DNA of 64,000 bases, taken from NCBI GenBank assembly GCA_012034575.1, contig JAAUPF010000003.1, positions 24,146 to 88,145 on the forward strand, in the 5' to 3' direction. The notes beneath the pieces are model-generated. The model had not been told where the DNA came from. It worked only from the letters and a program-made list of their open reading frames with translations, and did not search any database. Source of the stretch: Richelia sp. CSU_2_1 (GTDB lineage: Bacteria; Cyanobacteriota; Cyanobacteriia; Cyanobacteriales; Microcoleaceae). Position numbers and translations under genes: made by a program. Positions 63,484 through 64,000 of the stretch are shown piece after piece (positions within the stretch are counted from its first letter, which is position 1; each line of letters opens with the position of its first letter).

Positions 63484-64000
63484 ATGATTGTACTAGAGTT
63501 CAAGTTAAAAGGCAAGCCACAGCAATACCGGGTCATTGACGAAATGATTCGCACAGCTCAATTTGTCAGAAACAAAGCTCTCAGATACTGGATCGACAAT
63601 CGGGGAGTTAAATTATCGGACTTATACAAACAATGCGCGATCGTGGCGAAAGAGTTTGAATGGGCGGGTAAACTTAACTCGATGGCGCGTCAGGCTTCTG
63701 CCGAACGTGCTATTTTTGCGATTCAACGTTTCTTCGCTAATTGCAAAGCCAAGAAGCCAGGGAAAAAAAGGATATCCGCAATTCAAAAGCATACCCGTTC
63801 CGTAGAATACAAGACTTCAGGCTGGGCGCTTTCTGTCGATAAAAGATGCCTGACTTTCACGGATGGCTTTGCAGCGGGAACCTTTAGGTTAATTGGCTCT
63901 CGCGATCTGCATTTCTACGCACCCAAAGAAATCAAGCGAGTCAGAGTAATTCGTCGTGCCGACGGTTACTACACTCAGTTCTGTATTAACGTAGAACGAA
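63484..64000 (+). CDS. tnpB: TnpB (IS200/IS605-type), N-terminal part, cut by window edge
   Basis: The ATG at 63484 opens 172 codons to the window end. MIVLEFKLKGKPQQYRVIDE, MIRTAQFVRNKALRYWIDN and KHTRSVEYKTSGWALSVDKR match the wedge/REC part of TnpB. In the middle the frame reads GKKRISAIQKHTR where sister proteins have GKKGYPQFKKHTR. One extra A in a run of seven and one missing A in the next run would account for this, and the frame is restored. The RuvC part lies beyond the window. Confidence 0.88.
   Translation, partial: MIVLEFKLKGKPQQYRVIDEMIRTAQFVRNKALRYWIDNRGVKLSDLYKQCAIVAKEFEWAGKLNSMARQASAERAIFAIQRFFANCKAKKPGKKRISAIQKHTRSVEYKTSGWALSVDKRCLTFTDGFAAGTFRLIGSRDLHFYAPKEIKRVRVIRRADGYYTQFCINVER

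Overview
The window looks like the chromosome of a filamentous, probably non-heterocystous cyanobacterium of the Microcoleus/Oscillatoria kind. The reasons are the very frequent GCGATCGC (HIP1) and GATCG motifs, a fused panC-cmk gene, a DUF3134 protein, a PAP/fibrillin protein, a DUF3352 protein, heptanucleotide tandem repeats between genes, and many IS200/IS605-type TnpB genes and remnants. All identifications come from reading the sequence and from remembered family features; no search was run.

Region 1 (about 1-20.9 kb) is an exopolysaccharide locus of the Wzx/Wzy type. A Wzz-like co-polymerase (cut by the left edge) and a Wza-like SLBB export protein run leftward. Running rightward are a Wzy-like polymerase, a Wzx-like flippase, two glycosyltransferase-like proteins of unclear family, a GT2/HlpA-like protein, GT4 enzymes, a fucosyltransferase-like protein, a WbbL-like GT2, an FkbM methyltransferase, a CDP-paratose-2-epimerase-like SDR and a WecG/TagA/CpsF enzyme. 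A convergent GT4 gene closes the block. The genes are separated by palindromes, short tandem repeats and one 49-bp tandem array.

Region 2 (22-44.4 kb) is mostly housekeeping: a ProA paralogue without its catalytic cysteine, metK, a TIGR01777-type SDR, a DUF3352 protein, mraY, DUF3134, a GT4 fused to a possible winged helix, a fibrillin, a RelE-type toxin-antitoxin pair, a Ser/Thr kinase fused to an FGE-like domain, a Uma2 nuclease, ppk1 and an RlpA-like protein. One full-length tnpB, a solo right end and two back-to-back tnpB fragments lie between 23.3 and 29.3 kb.

Region 3 (44.5-54.6 kb) is accessory. It holds two leftward operons whose content points to reactive-aldehyde or methylglyoxal handling: DJ-1/PfpI, a truncated YqhD-like reductase and an MRJP-like lipoprotein in one; a DJ-1 remnant, a HAD hydrolase, a glyoxalase-like protein and an MFS transporter in the other. 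A near-identical 19-bp direct-repeat motif lies upstream of both. Between them sits a 1.2-kaa STAND NTPase with 14 WD40 repeats.

Region 4 (55-64 kb) contains a frameshifted panC-cmk, a polysaccharide deacetylase, a divergent TetR/GNAT pair with two palindromic operators, an AraC regulator followed by a DUF2269-like membrane protein, a second GNAT, an FAD oxidoreductase and a tnpB cut by the right edge.

The most notable observation is the C-terminus of the kinase-FGE protein at 38.7-38.85 kb, which has the layout of a variable region of a diversity-generating retroelement. No template repeat or reverse transcriptase was found in the window, so any such element would act from elsewhere.
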